Positions 17,901 through 25,192 of a stretch of DNA of 64,000 bases are shown one piece after another. The translations under genes and the position numbers were made by a program. Below the pieces are notes generated by a model, which saw nothing but the letters and a program-made list of their open reading frames with translations, made no database searches and had not been told where the DNA came from. Within the stretch, counting starts at the first letter, position 1, and each line of letters opens with the position of its first letter. Origin of the DNA: Mucilaginibacter lappiensis. Lineage in GTDB: Bacteria; Bacteroidota; Bacteroidia; Sphingobacteriales; Sphingobacteriaceae. Location: NCBI RefSeq assembly GCF_900155965.1, contig NZ_FTMG01000007.1, positions 124,001 through 188,000 of the forward strand, given 5' to 3'.

Positions 17901-17983
17901 CCACAATGATAAATTAGTGGTATAAAAAGAGTCAATAAAAAGAACTTCTTCACAGTTGGTATTATTTTTAGATAAGGTATCAC
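14978..17983 (-). CDS. Beta-helix (pectate lyase superfamily/GH55-like) protein with C-terminal beta-propeller
   Basis: 1001 residues with a signal peptide (about 1-30). Two pectate-lyase-superfamily N-terminal motifs are visible: DGKTDVSDALQQAIKDL (about residue 65) and GAKGDGETDDTKAIQDAIDK (about 400), each followed by a beta-helix strand pattern such as LFIPEGKYLISKTIFVP and IYVPSGKYRITETLKLKP. This doubled arrangement is that of GH55-type exo-beta-1,3-glucanases and related proteins. From about residue 715 the chain looks like an SMP-30/NHL-type six-bladed propeller (LCTDSKGNAYFSEARMRRIYKWD, AVDAKGNVYIADGQVYEYD). The fusion of helix and propeller is long for the family. Operator copy 3 lies upstream. 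Substrate unknown. Confidence 0.8.
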   Translation of the reverse strand: MIPYLKIIPTVKKFFLLTLFIPLIYHCGFAQKPDVPFGAARSFYQQRLDDQEAVYFTPDKYPIKADGKTDVSDALQQAIKDLKDKNNFGVLFIPEGKYLISKTIFVPRAIRLIGYGKNRPVIILAKKSPGFQVADTTDKGNAKYMFWFVNNISKPGEEVSDAGASTFYSALSNINLKIEDGNPVAVALRTHYAQHSFIAHADIDAGKGKAGMFDVGNEMEDVRFFNGDYGILTTKPSPGWQFMMVDTYFEGQRKAAISTQEAGLTIVRMHVKNVPTVIEIHPNYHEKLLVEDSRFDHVTGPAVIISNEDNAFNQISLRNVDCRDVKVLASYRRSKTTTAGGGAIYKVKNFIYGLQMDNLKTDPVYKTIKEIQPLSAFPPPAKKDIPDFPAIGTWANLQTLGAKGDGETDDTKAIQDAIDKYLAIYVPSGKYRITETLKLKPNTVLIGLNPIATQILLKDNTQAFGGFGGPVPMIETSKGGSNIVTGIGLSSGRINPRAVACKWMAGENSYLNDVKFLGGHGGMNKPGEQTGPGLYKGNDSDMWDTQYWSLWITDGGGGTFKNIWSANTYATAGAYVSNTSTPGRIYALSVEHHVRNEVRFNQVSNWKVYALQLEEESRESTECQPLELENCADMTFANLYMFRVIRVNKPYPYSIRSWNNKNVELLNVHNYSQIKYTTTDPLYDIGTNVTVRPWEFTRLVINSATTTSEQPAQGNVQKLASGFEFANSLCTDSKGNAYFSEARMRRIYKWDVNTKTISLPADYPWEPLSLACDKNDNLLVVFKYVPKPGYLIDGKPEIFNNPPDAGGTSFSGWGNSGFGSLVYSVNTDKPDESIKLLKKEAMPTDKTIYQALYPAHRWRDFHDFNTVSVNKATECWVAPDGVTIIPAVYDLARSSTLVAAYPGKPVYTTDEYDKRTVQLNVSADGYLSDLKYFAERGEFDSAVDAKGNVYIADGQVYEYDSAGKQIGVIKVPERPTSLAFSTDGKTLYVTGHNALYSVAID

Positions 17984-18033
17984 AATTGATATTTGAATAT
18001 AACAGGATATAAGGCGGCATTAATCGGCCTGAA

Positions 18034-18041
18034 CAAAGCTC
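18034..18041 (-). promoter_or_regulatory. -7-like promoter element of beta-helix gene
   Basis: Minus strand GAGCTTTG, one mismatch from TAnnTTTG, exactly 31 nt downstream of operator copy 3. It implies a leader of about 45 nt. Confidence 0.5.
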
Positions 18042-18072
18042 GATATTAGTTTTCCCAAGTGCTATTTTACCA

Positions 18073-18090
18073 GCACTACATCACCACTAC
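18073..18090 (-). promoter_or_regulatory. Direct-repeat operator, copy 3 (GTAGTG-N5-GTAGTG-C)
   Basis: Minus strand GTAGTGGTGATGTAGTGC. Both half-sites are intact GTAGTG; the spacer differs from the other copies (GTGAT), which argues that the half-sites are what is conserved. It points toward the beta-helix gene. Confidence 0.68.
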
Positions 18091-18250
18091 CAATATCGGC
18101 AGCAGGATATTATATCAAATTAGTTACAAAGAATTGGAAGACGGCCCCGGCTCATCCTTCATCGGGGTTGTTTCGGATTTTTTCTGTAGTACCGGCACTA
18201 TGGGGTTTTACTCCTTAAAAGCGTGTTAATATCATCATTTTCAGTTTGTA

Positions 18251-18268
18251 GTAGTGGTAATGTAGGGC
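18251..18268 (+). promoter_or_regulatory. Direct-repeat operator, copy 4 (GTAGTG-N5-GTAGGG-C)
   Basis: GTAGTGGTAATGTAGGGC, pointing toward the PTS operon. A -7-like element CATACTTG begins exactly 31 nt downstream. Confidence 0.68.
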
Positions 18269-18299
18269 ACTAAAACTATAAAATGGTTTAACTTTATAG

Positions 18300-18307
18300 C
18301 ATACTTG
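18300..18307 (+). promoter_or_regulatory. -7-like promoter element of PTS operon
   Basis: CATACTTG, two mismatches from TAnnTTTG. A different candidate, TAACTTTA at 18289-18296, is equally good by sequence alone; the 18300 element is preferred because its 31-nt spacing to the operator equals that of the other copies. Leader of about 120 nt. Confidence 0.45.
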
Positions 18308-18434
18308 CAAAGTGTTATAACCTGGATAAGCATACGGTCGCATTGCTTATTTTATTTAAAATTTTTGATTTACTGGCCCTACAGATCGCTCTTTTTGAGG
18401 GTAAAAGATCACTGGGATTTTAATATAAGTATAG

Positions 18435-18839
18435 ATGAGAAAGTTCTTAATTGCCACCCACGGGGCGTTTGCGAAAGGTATACAGTCATCAGTAAATATG
18501 ATCATTGGTGAAACCGATAACGTATTCCTGATTCAGGCTTACCTGGATGATCATATCAGCGTAGAAGATGAACTGGCTACTGTGTTAACGCATATTACCG
18601 CTGATGACGAGCTGGTGATATTTACCGACCTGCTGGGCGGCAGCGTCAATAATATTATGATGCGCGAAGCATTGAAAGATAATGTGCATATCGTATCTGG
18701 CTTTAATCTGCCTTTGTTAATTGAGGTTATTATGGGCGATGCCGGCACTCCGGTTATGGAGGTAATAGAAGAAGCCATTGTTAATGCTAAAGAACAAATG
18801 GTATATGTAAACAAATTGATAACACAACAAAATGATTAA
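18435..18839 (+). CDS. PTS mannose-family EIIA component
   Basis: 134 residues, the usual length of a free EIIA-Man domain. The N-terminal strand FLIATHGAFAKGI carries the phosphorylated His9, and FTDLLGGSVNN is the conserved loop that precedes the partner-binding surface. It accepts phosphate from HPr and passes it to EIIB in the cytoplasm. First gene of a six-gene operon; its last 8 nt overlap the EIIB start, indicating translational coupling. Mannose-family PTS genes are uncommon in Bacteroidota, which usually import sugars through SusCD and secondary transporters. Confidence 0.93.
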   Translation: MRKFLIATHGAFAKGIQSSVNMIIGETDNVFLIQAYLDDHISVEDELATVLTHITADDELVIFTDLLGGSVNNIMMREALKDNVHIVSGFNLPLLIEVIMGDAGTPVMEVIEEAIVNAKEQMVYVNKLITQQND

Positions 18840-19302
18840 GCTAACCCGCATTGACGACAGACTGGTACACGGACAGGTTGCCATGACCTGGACACCCGCC
18901 CTGGGCGCCGATTGCCTGCTGGTAGCCAATGACAAGGCCGCCACCGACGAATTTTTGAAGATGACCCTGGGCCTCGCCAAACCTGCCGCAGCCAAACTAC
19001 TCATCAAAACATTGGCCGATGCCATTACATTTTTGAATGATCCGCGCGGACAGAGCATGAAAATACTGGTACTGGTGAATTCGGTAAAAGATGCCGCAAC
19101 ACTGGCTGCAGGTGTAAGCGAGATAAAGAGCATTAATTTCGGCGGCATCCGTACCAAAGAAGGTGCACGTTCCATAGCCAAGGCACTGGCGGTTACAGAT
19201 GACGATATAGCCATTATCCGTGATCTCCTGACTAAAGGCATTGAACTGGAAGTAAGGCAGGTACCAACTGACAACAGAACCCCTATAGAAACCCTGATTT
19301 AA
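18832..19302 (+). CDS. PTS mannose/sorbose-family EIIB component
   Basis: 156 residues, matching a stand-alone EIIB of the mannose-sorbose family. The N-terminal signature LTRIDDRLVHGQVAMTW has the phosphorylated His13, and NFGGIRTKEGAR is the conserved second motif. It transfers phosphate from EIIA to the sugar bound by EIIC/EIID. The start overlaps EIIA by 8 nt and the stop is one base before the ATG of the EIIC-EIID gene, so the three are tightly coupled. Confidence 0.93.
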   Translation: MIKLTRIDDRLVHGQVAMTWTPALGADCLLVANDKAATDEFLKMTLGLAKPAAAKLLIKTLADAITFLNDPRGQSMKILVLVNSVKDAATLAAGVSEIKSINFGGIRTKEGARSIAKALAVTDDDIAIIRDLLTKGIELEVRQVPTDNRTPIETLI

Positions 19303-19303
19303 A

Positions 19304-20899
19304 ATGCTGGCCACCTATCTGCTACTCACACTTATAGCCGTTTTTGGGCATTTTGAGGATTTCCTGGGTACTACATTGTTAAGTCGCCCGCTGATCCTGG
19401 GGCCACTGGTTGGTTTGGTGCTGGGCGATGTAACCCAGGGTGTCATGATAGGCGCTACGCTGGAGCTGATCTTTATGGGCAATATTAAAGTTGGCGCGGC
19501 TATTCCGCCCGATATTATTACCGGTGGGGTGCTGGGCACTGCCTTCGCCATCATGTCGCACAAAGGGCCTGCTATCGCGCTGGCTTTGGCGGTACCTATC
19601 TCTATCCTCTCAGAAATGGTGATCAGTGGATTGTTCGTTTTCCGGGCGGTGTTCAATAAAAAATTTAATCAATATGCCGAGGATGGAGACTATAAAGGCA
19701 TCCAGCGCTTGCATATCCTTTCGGGTTTGTTAAAACCCCTGTTGATGGGTATCATTATTTTTGTGGCTTTGGAACTGGGCTCGACAGCCATCAAATCATT
19801 CCTTGATCTGATCCCTGCCTGGGTACAATCGGGCCTGCAGGTGGCCGGGAATATGCTGCCAGCGCTGGGTTTTGCGCTGCTCATGAACCTGATGTTTAAC
19901 AAAAGGGTTGCTCCCTACTTTTTCCTGGGTTTTATGCTGGCGGCTTATTTAAAGCTACCCATTATCGCTATTGGAGGTTTAGGGGTGATCATTGCGTTAA
20001 TAGTAACACAGGATGCACCAAAACCGGCAGCCACCTCCAATGATGATGATTTTGACTTTGATGACACGCCCGCGGAAACAATACCTGCTGAACCGCAACA
20101 CAAATTGAGTAATGGCACTTTAAGAAAACTATTTTTAAGATCACTTGCACTGGAGGCTAATTTCAATTTCGAAACCTGGCAAAATACGGGCTTCGCCTTT
20201 GCCATTATCCCGGTACTCAAAAAACTATATCATACCAAAGAGGCCATGACTGCCGCGCTCAAAAGGCATTTGCAATTGTTTAATACCAGTCCCTATGGTT
20301 CTACGCTCATCATCGGCATTACCGCCGCCATGGAGGAGCAAAACGCGCAGGATAAGGATTTCGATGAAGAATCTATCAGCTCGGTTAAACTCGGACTCAT
20401 GGGACCATTGGCCGGGGTATTTGATTCCTTGTTTTGGGGTACCTTTAAGGTGATTGCCGCGGGTGTTGGTACTTCTTTGGCTATCAAAGGAAATATATTA
20501 GGTCCGCTGCTTTTTTTGATCATATTTAATGTACCACATTTGCTGCTGCGTTACAACCTTACTTTTATAGGCTACAACGCCGGCACCAAATTTTTGCAGA
20601 ACCTGAGCAAAAGCAACGTAATGGATAAGCTTACCTCTGGTGCTGCTATATTAGGATTGATGGTAGTAGGCGCTATGCCTGCCACTTTGATGAATATCAA
20701 AATACCACTGAATATTGGTTCATCCTCATCAGCCATTGGGGTGCAAAGCATCCTGGATCAGATAGTACCAGCCATGATACCGCTGGGGCTCACCTTCCTG
20801 GTATATTATTTTGTAAAAAAACAGGTTAAAACCACTTGGCTGTTGCTGGGCTTATTGGTGTTAGGCTTTGCAGGCAGTATAATCCATTTGTTTGTATGA
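19304..20899 (+). CDS. Fused PTS mannose-family EIIC-EIID membrane permease
   Basis: 531 residues. Residues about 1-230 match EIIC-Man (LILGPLVGLVLGDVTQGVMIGATLELIFMG, then IPPDIITGGVLGTAFA). An acidic, proline-containing linker (about 240-265; DDDFDFDD) joins this to an EIID-Man domain from about 268 (LFLRSLALEANFNFETWQNTGF, SPYGSTLIIGITAAMEE, SVKLGLMGPLAGVFDSLFWGT). In well-studied systems EIIC and EIID are separate proteins that assemble in the inner membrane; here one gene encodes both. The chain transports and phosphorylates the sugar together with EIIB. Downstream nagB suggests glucosamine or a related amino sugar. The stop overlaps the Enzyme I start (ATGA). Confidence 0.92.
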   Translation: MLATYLLLTLIAVFGHFEDFLGTTLLSRPLILGPLVGLVLGDVTQGVMIGATLELIFMGNIKVGAAIPPDIITGGVLGTAFAIMSHKGPAIALALAVPISILSEMVISGLFVFRAVFNKKFNQYAEDGDYKGIQRLHILSGLLKPLLMGIIIFVALELGSTAIKSFLDLIPAWVQSGLQVAGNMLPALGFALLMNLMFNKRVAPYFFLGFMLAAYLKLPIIAIGGLGVIIALIVTQDAPKPAATSNDDDFDFDDTPAETIPAEPQHKLSNGTLRKLFLRSLALEANFNFETWQNTGFAFAIIPVLKKLYHTKEAMTAALKRHLQLFNTSPYGSTLIIGITAAMEEQNAQDKDFDEESISSVKLGLMGPLAGVFDSLFWGTFKVIAAGVGTSLAIKGNILGPLLFLIIFNVPHLLLRYNLTFIGYNAGTKFLQNLSKSNVMDKLTSGAAILGLMVVGAMPATLMNIKIPLNIGSSSSAIGVQSILDQIVPAMIPLGLTFLVYYFVKKQVKTTWLLLGLLVLGFAGSIIHLFV

Positions 20900-22608
20900 C
20901 GATCAATGGCATAGGCGTATCTCCCGGAATAGCCATTGGCAAAGCGCATCTGCTCAGAAAACAGGAAGCTGCCTTGTCGGGCGTTGTATTATTGAATGAG
21001 GCGGATATAGCTATCGAAACAGATAAATTCAACAATGCTGTTGCGCTTTCGGTTCAAGAAGTGGAAGCGATGATCAGCAATTATGATCAGTCGCAAGGCA
21101 ATGAAGGTCTGGAGATCCTGGAAACCCATATTGAATTGTTGAGCGATCCACAGATCAGCGAGGATGTGACCGGGAAAATATCCAAAGAAAAAAAGAACGT
21201 AAATGATGCCTTGATCGAGGTAATTGCAGACGCGGTTCAATTGTTCAAAAACATGGACGATGAATACCTGAGTGCCCGTGCCGCCGATGTGCAGGATATT
21301 GGCAACCGCTTACTCAGAAACCTGAGCTTTTCAGCCCCAACCCATGCTCCACACTACGAAACTGATACCATCATTATTGCCGAGGACCTTACACCATCAG
21401 ATACCATCAGCATGGATACTACTCATGTTGTTGGTTTTGCCACACAAGCGGGCGGACGAACATCACACGCCGCCATCATTGCCCGATCGCGCGGTATTCC
21501 GGCCATTGTTGGATGCGGTGTTACCTTGATGAATATCAAAAATGGCGACCAATTGATCCTCGACGGGCAAAGCGGAGATATTATCATCAATCCGGCTCAG
21601 GAGATAGTTAAACAATATCACGTAAAAAGAGAAAACTGGCTGAAAAAAAACCACTTACTCAGGTCGCTAAAAGATACACCAGCAACAACTCCCGATGGCA
21701 TCAACATCAAACTATTTGCCAATATAGGCAACGCAAACGATATGGAACAAGCCATCAGCTTTGGCGCCGAAGGCTCGGGATTATTGCGCACAGAACTACT
21801 TTTTATGGGTCGCGATGCATTACCAGGCGAAGACGAACAATTTGAATTTTATAAAGCCGTAGCGCTGAAAGCCAAAGGCAAACCTGTTATTGTGCGTACG
21901 CTGGATATAGGCGGCGATAAACAGCTTCCCTACTTTAACTTCCCTACCGAGCAAAACCCCTTCCTGGGTTACCGGGCCATCAGGATCTGTTTGGATCGCC
22001 CTGATATTTTTATCACCCAGCTAAAGGCCATATTACGGGCCAGCGCATTCGGCCAATTAAAGATCATGTTTCCGATGATCTCTAATATTCAGGAAGTAAG
22101 AGCAGCTAAAGTCATATTACAACAGGCCAAGGATGAACTAACCAAAGCAGGTATCACCTTTGATAAAAATATTCCTGTGGGCATCATGATTGAGATACCA
22201 TCGGCTGCTATCACTGCCGATCTGCTGGCTAAAGAAGTGGATTTTTTCAGCATCGGCACCAATGATCTTTGTCAGTATACGCTGGCGGTCGACCGGATGA
22301 ACGAGCAGATCAAAGATCTGTATGACCCCTACAATCCCGGCGTGCTCCGGCTTATTGCCTATGTGATTGAACAGGGTCATAAAAACAATGTAGAGGTAGG
22401 TATGTGCGGCGAACTGGCATCGGATTCCAAAGCAACCCTTTTATTATTGGGCATGGGACTTACCGAATTTTCCATGAGCGCTACAGCTATTCCAGAGATC
22501 AAAAATATCATTATCAACAGCTTGTTGGTAGCAAAAGAGATACACCAGAGGGTAATGGAAATGGACAGCTCGGCATTAATCACCGCTTATTTACAGGAGA
22601 TAACCCTA
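20896..22608 (+). CDS. ptsI: PTS Enzyme I (phosphoenolpyruvate-protein phosphotransferase)
   Basis: 571 residues, normal Enzyme I length, from the ATG at 20896 that overlaps the EIIC-EIID stop as ATGA; an upstream in-frame TTG was rejected because the family N-terminus is the MTINGIGVSPGIAIG seen here. The swivelling phosphohistidine domain has GGRTSHAAIIARS with active His191. The PEP-binding barrel has GSGLLRTELLFM, FPMISNIQEVR, IEIPSAA, the TNDLCQYTLAVDR signature and CGELASD. It takes phosphate from PEP and gives it to HPr. The final TGA shares bases with the HPr ATG. Coordinates here stop before those shared bases; the stop codon ends at 22611. Confidence 0.95.
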
Positions 22609-22874
22609 TGATCACAAAAGACTATATCATTACAGCAGCCGAGGGCATGCATGCTCGCCCTGCAACCAATCTGGTAAAACTAACTAAAAACTACAGCTCA
22701 CTCATCAGCTTAAAAAAAGGAGAGCGTACGGTTAAATTAAGCAGCCTGATGAATATCCTTTCCCTGGGTATAAAAGGAGGTGAAACGGTTTCCATTATTA
22801 TTGATGGCGAAGACGAAACGAGTGCTATCATAGCCATCGATGCATTTTTTGAGGAAGAATTAAAACACCTGTAA
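22608..22874 (+). CDS. ptsH: PTS phosphocarrier protein HPr
   Basis: 88 residues, standard HPr length. The start is the ATG overlapping the Enzyme I stop, with AGGAG about 8 nt upstream, one of the few clear Shine-Dalgarno sites in the window. The active-site GMHARPATNLV motif has His15. Ser46 is also conserved (KLSSLMNILSLGIKGG), the position phosphorylated by HPr kinase in Firmicutes and some other bacteria, although no HPr kinase gene is in this window. HPr relays phosphate from Enzyme I to EIIA, so the operon is self-sufficient. Confidence 0.95.
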   Translation: MITKDYIITAAEGMHARPATNLVKLTKNYSSLISLKKGERTVKLSSLMNILSLGIKGGETVSIIIDGEDETSAIIAIDAFFEEELKHL

Positions 22875-22890
22875 AGGCAACATAATAACG

Positions 22891-23649
22891 ATGAAGATCA
22901 CGATAACCAAAAACGAAAAGGAATTTAACGAAACTGCCGCCTGGCGCATCATCGGTCAGATGCTGGAAAAACCCGCGGCTGTGATAGGTCTTTCAACCGG
23001 GCAAACCACGATGGATATGCACCGGATAGTGTCTGATATTTACACGCAATACCCATTTGATGTATCACGCATTACCCTTTTTAATGTGGATGAACTCACC
23101 AACCTGCCCCGGGAATATGCAGGCAGCTGCTACACCATGATCCTGAACCAGATAGCCGGCCCGCTAGGTATTCCTGAGGAAAATTTTATTATGCCCCCTA
23201 CCCTAAGCGATGATTTTGAGGCCGAAAGCCTGCTTTTTGAAAAACGCCTGGCCGAACGTGGTGGCGCCGACTTGCAGATGCTGGGCATCGGCAGCAATGG
23301 CCACATCGGCATTAACCAGCCCGGTACGCCCTTTGAAAGTGAAACATGGGTATCGCCTATGGACCCCGACTTTGAGGCCCGTGTACGCCGCGAAACACAG
23401 GTGCCCGAACATATTGTGCTGGGTGGCCTAACCCGTGGTGTAAAAAACATTATGCATACCCGCAAACTGATATTGATAGCCAAGGGAGCCCATAAGGCCA
23501 AAATTATTGAACAAGCTATTTTAGGCCCAGTAACTACCGATATACCTGCATCGGTAGTTCAATTGCACCCCAACTGCGAAATTTTATTAGATGCCGATGC
23601 CGGCGCGCTGATCCATGAACGCGTAAAACAACGAGGTTACAATTTTTAA
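22891..23649 (+). CDS. nagB: Glucosamine-6-phosphate deaminase
   Basis: 252 residues, NagB/SugE isomerase fold. Family motifs: GLSTGQTTMDMHRI (phosphate loop), FNVDELTNLPREYAGSCY with the catalytic Asp, and LGIGSNGHIGINQPG with the catalytic His. It converts glucosamine-6-phosphate to fructose-6-phosphate plus ammonia. It is 16 nt after HPr and ends the operon before a terminator. Its presence points to glucosamine (or GlcNAc if a deacetylase nagA exists elsewhere; none is in this window) as the PTS substrate. The C-terminus is slightly shorter than the E. coli hexameric allosteric enzyme (266 residues). Confidence 0.93.
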   Translation: MKITITKNEKEFNETAAWRIIGQMLEKPAAVIGLSTGQTTMDMHRIVSDIYTQYPFDVSRITLFNVDELTNLPREYAGSCYTMILNQIAGPLGIPEENFIMPPTLSDDFEAESLLFEKRLAERGGADLQMLGIGSNGHIGINQPGTPFESETWVSPMDPDFEARVRRETQVPEHIVLGGLTRGVKNIMHTRKLILIAKGAHKAKIIEQAILGPVTTDIPASVVQLHPNCEILLDADAGALIHERVKQRGYNF

Positions 23650-23678
23650 AGATTTTCCCACCTTGAACCTTTATCATA

Positions 23679-23711
23679 AAGTCTTATAACAATTGTTGTA
23701 AGACTTTTTTT
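23679..23711 (+). terminator. Rho-independent terminator of PTS-nagB operon
   Basis: Perfect inverted repeat AAGTCTTATAACA/TGTTGTAAGACTT-type stem followed by seven T residues, 30 nt after the nagB stop. Confidence 0.9.
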
Positions 23712-23735
23712 ATGCGTATTAAACTGCTATAGCTA

Positions 23736-23766
23736 TTGACCTCAAAAGATTTTTTCTTTATTTTTC
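23736..23766 (+). promoter_or_regulatory. Promoter of RDD gene
   Basis: TTG at 23736-23738 (-33) and TATTTTTC at 23759-23766 (one mismatch from TAnnTTTG), separated by 20 nt, the normal Bacteroidota spacing. The ATG is 23 nt downstream. Confidence 0.55.
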
Positions 23767-23788
23767 GGGAACCTTAAACCTGCATATC

Positions 23789-24430
23789 ATGATCAACGAA
23801 TACTATATTTTAAGAGATAACGAAAAGCACGGCCCATATAGCCATATCGAATTAATGGATATGGAAGTAAATGCTACCGAACTGGTATTATCGCCCTTAG
23901 CTACCGATTGGCAGGAGGCTTTTGAACTACCCGAATTTGATGAATATTTTAAATCTATTGGTATATATGCACCTACAACAAGCAACGTAGCCAATTTTGG
24001 CTGGCGATTACTGGCATTTGTTATTGATTACGTCATTATAACCATCGGCTTAGGGCTAACAGTTGGTATATTTGTTGCTATTGGGCGGCTGACAACCAGT
24101 ACCATAAGCATGGATCCTTTATCATCCACATCATCTACCGAAAGGGACCTTTTGTTCAGGCTCATTTTCCTCCTGATTTTAACTTCCTATAACTCAACTT
24201 TTGAAGCTACTAAAATGCAAGGGAGCATTGGTAAGTTCATTTGCAGACTGGTAGTGGTTAACATTAATGGGCAAAGATTAAGTTTTGGTACTGCATTATC
24301 ACGTAATCTATTGAAAATTTTATCCAGCTTTCTTTTCTTTCTTGGTTATTTTGCCATGCTATGGAGCCCAATGAAACAATGCTGGCACGACCAACGAGCC
24401 AAAACCTATGTAGTCAGGAAACCAAAGTGA
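23789..24430 (+). CDS. GYF-like plus RDD domain membrane protein
   Basis: 213 residues. The N-terminal ~60 residues (YYILRDNEKHGPYSHIELMD, then SPLATDWQEAFELPEF) look like the GYF_2-type module common in Bacteroidota membrane proteins. From about residue 68 (FGWRLLAFVIDYVII) there is an RDD domain with about three transmembrane helices, including the paired R and D residues of the family; the C-terminal YFAMLWSPMKQCWHDQRAKTYVV is the typical RDD ending. RDD proteins have been tied to membrane transport, but the role of this one is unknown. It is convergent with the DinB-like gene, 4 nt apart. Confidence 0.8.
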   Translation: MINEYYILRDNEKHGPYSHIELMDMEVNATELVLSPLATDWQEAFELPEFDEYFKSIGIYAPTTSNVANFGWRLLAFVIDYVIITIGLGLTVGIFVAIGRLTTSTISMDPLSSTSSTERDLLFRLIFLLILTSYNSTFEATKMQGSIGKFICRLVVVNINGQRLSFGTALSRNLLKILSSFLFFLGYFAMLWSPMKQCWHDQRAKTYVVRKPK

Positions 24431-24434
24431 TAGC

Positions 24435-25004
24435 TTAATCTTTATCTTTCCTAAATTCATCAGTAAAATGTTCCCGGTGTTTTTCTTTGGCAAATTTATC
24501 AGCATTATAGTCGTCAGATTTTCCTTTAGGAATAGAGAGCGAACTCCATTTTTCATCACAAAGCATTTTACCAATAAAAACAATTTGCCCAACATGGTAC
24601 GGATAATGTGCCAACTGCCGGTTAATGGCTTCGGCAACGGTATGCCCCATATTACGGATGTAAATGATCTTGTCCAGATCATCGGCAGTCAATTGTTCAA
24701 GGGCATTTAAAAGGCATTCCCAACCCTTGTTCCACAATTCTAAGAGAACTTCACGGCCAGGATTTATAGCTGTAAACTCAGCCTCGCGGTTACGCCATTC
24801 TTTTTCACCATCGGTATTAAAGATGTCTGTCCACCTGGAGATCATATTACCCGAAAGGTGATTAACGATCATGGCAATGCTGTTTGATTCCGCATTATAC
24901 TGCCAGTTTAGCTGTCCATCAGTCAATTGTGCAAATGTTTTTTCGCCTAGCATTTTATAATAGGCAAACTGTTTTGTAACGCTTTCCAGGTAATCAGATA
25001 TCAT
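24435..25004 (-). CDS. DinB-like four-helix protein (DUF1572 type)
   Basis: 189 residues of the DinB/YfiT-like four-helix bundle superfamily. The metal-binding histidine pattern is kept: one His in IVNHLSGNM (about residue 49) and two in INRQLAHYPYHVGQIVFIGK (about 132-137). The C-terminal LSIPKGKSDDYN is typical of DUF1572 members. Known relatives act as metal-dependent thiol transferases or have no assigned activity. Single gene, convergent with the RDD gene, divergent from the large histidine kinase. Confidence 0.8.
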   Translation of the reverse strand: MISDYLESVTKQFAYYKMLGEKTFAQLTDGQLNWQYNAESNSIAMIVNHLSGNMISRWTDIFNTDGEKEWRNREAEFTAINPGREVLLELWNKGWECLLNALEQLTADDLDKIIYIRNMGHTVAEAINRQLAHYPYHVGQIVFIGKMLCDEKWSSLSIPKGKSDDYNADKFAKEKHREHFTDEFRKDKD

Positions 25005-25192
25005 AAATAAAATTAAAGATTTTAGTCTTGCCCGTCAATCCCTGTTATTTGGTCATGAGCCCGACAAATATGTTAATTAAATACAGCCTGCACAGTTAAA
25101 TTTATTTTCATTCAAAACATTTTCTTATAAGATAATATTTTAATAATTACCTTAGGATTAGTAATCTTGCTTTTATCCATTTTGTATAATCT

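Larger units (their letters stand above)
17984..18434. other. 451-bp divergent control region between beta-helix gene and PTS operon
   Basis: No gene is present. It holds two copies of the direct-repeat operator in opposite orientation (18073-18090 on minus, 18251-18268 on plus), each followed by a -7-like element at 31 nt. The two sites are 160 bp apart. The rest is AT-rich leader sequence. Confidence 0.75.

Noticed and set aside
20836..20895. Upstream TTG start for Enzyme I
   Set aside because: It would add 20 residues not found in the family and lie deep in the EIIC-EIID gene; the ATGA overlap start gives the standard N-terminus.
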